From Paratinospora sagittata (taxonomy: Eukaryota; Streptophyta; Magnoliopsida; Ranunculales; Menispermaceae): 64,000 bases of DNA. The translations under genes and the position numbers were made by a program. Shown piece after piece: positions 62,500-64,000 of this stretch (position 1 is its first letter; every line of letters begins with the position of its first letter). The DNA is taken from positions 40,364,623 to 40,428,622 of the forward strand of contig CM069592.1 in assembly GCA_035771175.1 (NCBI GenBank), read 5' to 3'. The notes under the pieces are model-generated. The model was not told the DNA's origin, made no database searches, and saw nothing but the letters and a program-made list of their open reading frames with translations.

Positions 62500-63186
62500 T
62501 CATGTGAGACCTACCTTTCTTTTGAAGCAAACACATTGAAGGCCAATATTAATAAATAATATCATAAATTGTAAATGAACACATGATCCAACATTCAAGT
62601 TTCAATACGGGCAAAGACTATATATAATGGTTTTGTTCGGAGGTTCTTTGAGCCCTTGATTTGGATATCTTAGTGTGTATTGTTAACGCCTTGATAAACT
62701 TATAGTGGAGTGCTCATCATTGTGAGAACTGATCTCTCCGTGATTAGCGGGTCAACTTAACCAGAAAAAAAATTAAAAAATTAAAAAAAATGTATTTTGT
62801 GCATTTTCAATACGTGCATAGATTACATTCATAATTGTAAGTCCATCTAAAACATATGCATTTCTTTGAATTTTTTCACAAAATCTAAAAATAGTTTTTG
62901 AAAAGAAAAATTATGTTCAAAATTGTTGGCTTGCTCAATGCACTTGGTTTGTAAGTGGGCCAAAGAAATTCAAGCCCCATTACGGAATCGAGCTTTGAAA
63001 GTTGGGCTAAAAAGCCCAAGTAATAGCTAGCGAATAGTCAACAGAACAGAAGTAGAATTCAACTATAATAGTTGAATCGAAAAGGCTTCATTTTTTTTAT
63101 ACTTAGGGAAGAGGAAGAGAAACCCTAGCTTCTGTGGTGCGAGTTCGAGATCTAGTGAATCACGAGCTCAGAAATTGAATTAAGAA
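62500..63186 (+). promoter_or_regulatory. Spacer and TRAP-beta promoter
   Basis: Includes site II-like GTGGGCCAAAG (about 62955) and GTTGGGCTAAAAAGCCC (63002), and a telo-box GAAACCCTAG (63118-63127) close to the start codon. This combination is common in promoters of plant translation and secretion housekeeping genes. Confidence 0.5.
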
Positions 63187-64000
63187 ATGCTGAATACGAA
63201 GATGAAGGCTCTAATCGCTGTTATCGCTGTTCTGTTCTTCGTTTCGGGGGTGTTTGGAAGCTCGGACGCTCCATTCATAGTGGCGCACAAGAAGGTGAGC
63301 CTTACAAGGCTTAAATCCGGGGCGGAGAGAGTTTCTGTGTCAATTGATATCTACAATCAAGGATCAGGGTATATTTCTCTGGAATCTGTTTAAAAAAAGT
63401 AAAATTTGGTTGAATCTATGTAGTTTTTATTGTGCTTTTAGAAAATTTGTACGATCTGATTGAGTTGGTTTCATGCGTCGTCTCATGGATCTCGGAATTT
63501 GGGGTTTTTGTTTGACTCAGTTCTGTTTTTATCCTTTTAGTCCATGGCTGAGTTGATTATGTTAATCTATTGGTAAAAGTTTGAATTTTGAGTTAATTTT
63601 TTGCTCAAGTTCTTTTTTATTTTTATTTTCATGGATGGATTTATGTTATGATTTTTCCGAACTTGCTTCTTTGCTTTGGGGGTGCAATTCAATTTCTTAG
63701 TTGTTTGATTTATTTTATCGTATCTTTTTTTTTTTTTTTTCTCTTCTACTTCTTCTTCATGTATGGATTATATATTTTTTCCTTATTAATTTTTCATTTT
63801 CTATTTGGTTTTTTTTTTTAATTAATTGCACTGCTTGCACTTGCATGCTTGAGGTCTTGGTAGAAAATCAAGTAAAGTAAGATAATGCTCCAAATTTTTC
63901 TTAGGTTAGGTCTTTCTTCTGAGATGAGGAACAGCTTTTCTATATTTCTCATTAATGTCATGACGGTGTGATAATTAAGTTTGGACAGTATGTTTTTTGC
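63187..64000 (+). CDS. Translocon-associated protein subunit beta (TRAP-beta), first exon
   Basis: Exon 1 (63187-63368) encodes 60 residues plus 2 bases before the donor GG|GTATAT. It holds a signal peptide (ALIAVIAVLFFVSGVFG) and the family core (FIVAHKKVSLTRLKSGAERV, then VSIDIYNQGSG). TRAP-beta is an ER membrane subunit of the translocon-associated complex. The following 630 bases are intron 1 up to the window end, so the rest of the gene lies outside. An in-frame ATG at 63202 is an alternative start. The upstream telo-box supports a housekeeping gene. Confidence 0.9.

Overview
This is nuclear DNA from a flowering plant, almost certainly a eudicot. The signs are AT-rich spacers, genes split by short GT-AG introns, plant-specific families (CONSTANS-like, CASP-like, SKL1, a MIR169 hairpin, an EAR-motif zinc finger) and many small plant transposable elements (MITEs, SINEs, TRIMs, Helitron-like elements). 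I cannot name the species from sequence alone.

Left part (1-15.8 kb, all genes on the minus strand): two tandem copies of a small secreted-peptide-like gene (169-1341 and 4827-6502), then a MGC-type protein kinase of the CDK-like IBS1/At1g54610 group (8715-15389). Between the peptide genes lies a dead copy of the kinase 3' end (about 3187-4565). The unit [kinase tail + peptide gene] was therefore duplicated in tandem, and the dead copy later took a MITE, a TRIM and a SINE. The peptide copy next to the live kinase carries a second TRIM and a probable 1-bp frameshift.

Middle part (15.8-38 kb): a transposon-rich spacer; SKL1 (20048-22197, +) and UBC27 (22194-25136, -), whose stop codons overlap by 4 bp tail to tail; a foldback/SINE/TRIM-rich spacer; an Atos/FAM214-like gene (31683-35798, +); a short Helitron-like element; and an intronless single C2H2 zinc-finger EAR repressor (37488-37940, +) with a perfect 30-bp inverted repeat just upstream.

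Right part (38-64 kb): about 12 tandem copies of a 280-330-bp unit (40374-44222) that end at the promoter of a CASP-like membrane protein (44352-45242, +); a B-box/CCT CONSTANS-like gene (46234-49979, -) with SINEs and a 25-bp G run next to a splice donor; a G-box-rich spacer; a candidate 48-residue membrane microprotein (54144-54447, -); an intronless armadillo-repeat gene (56025-57701, -); a MIR169 precursor with a TATA box (about 62283-62499, +); and the first exon of TRAP-beta (63187 to past the window end, +).

The genes are independent plant housekeeping and regulatory loci, not a pathway cluster. The points most worth a second look are the peptide pair and its duplication, the SKL1/UBC27 overlap, the satellite array at the CASP-like promoter, the hairpin at the zinc-finger gene and the microprotein. 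Exon coordinates were worked out by hand from splice signals and reading phase.
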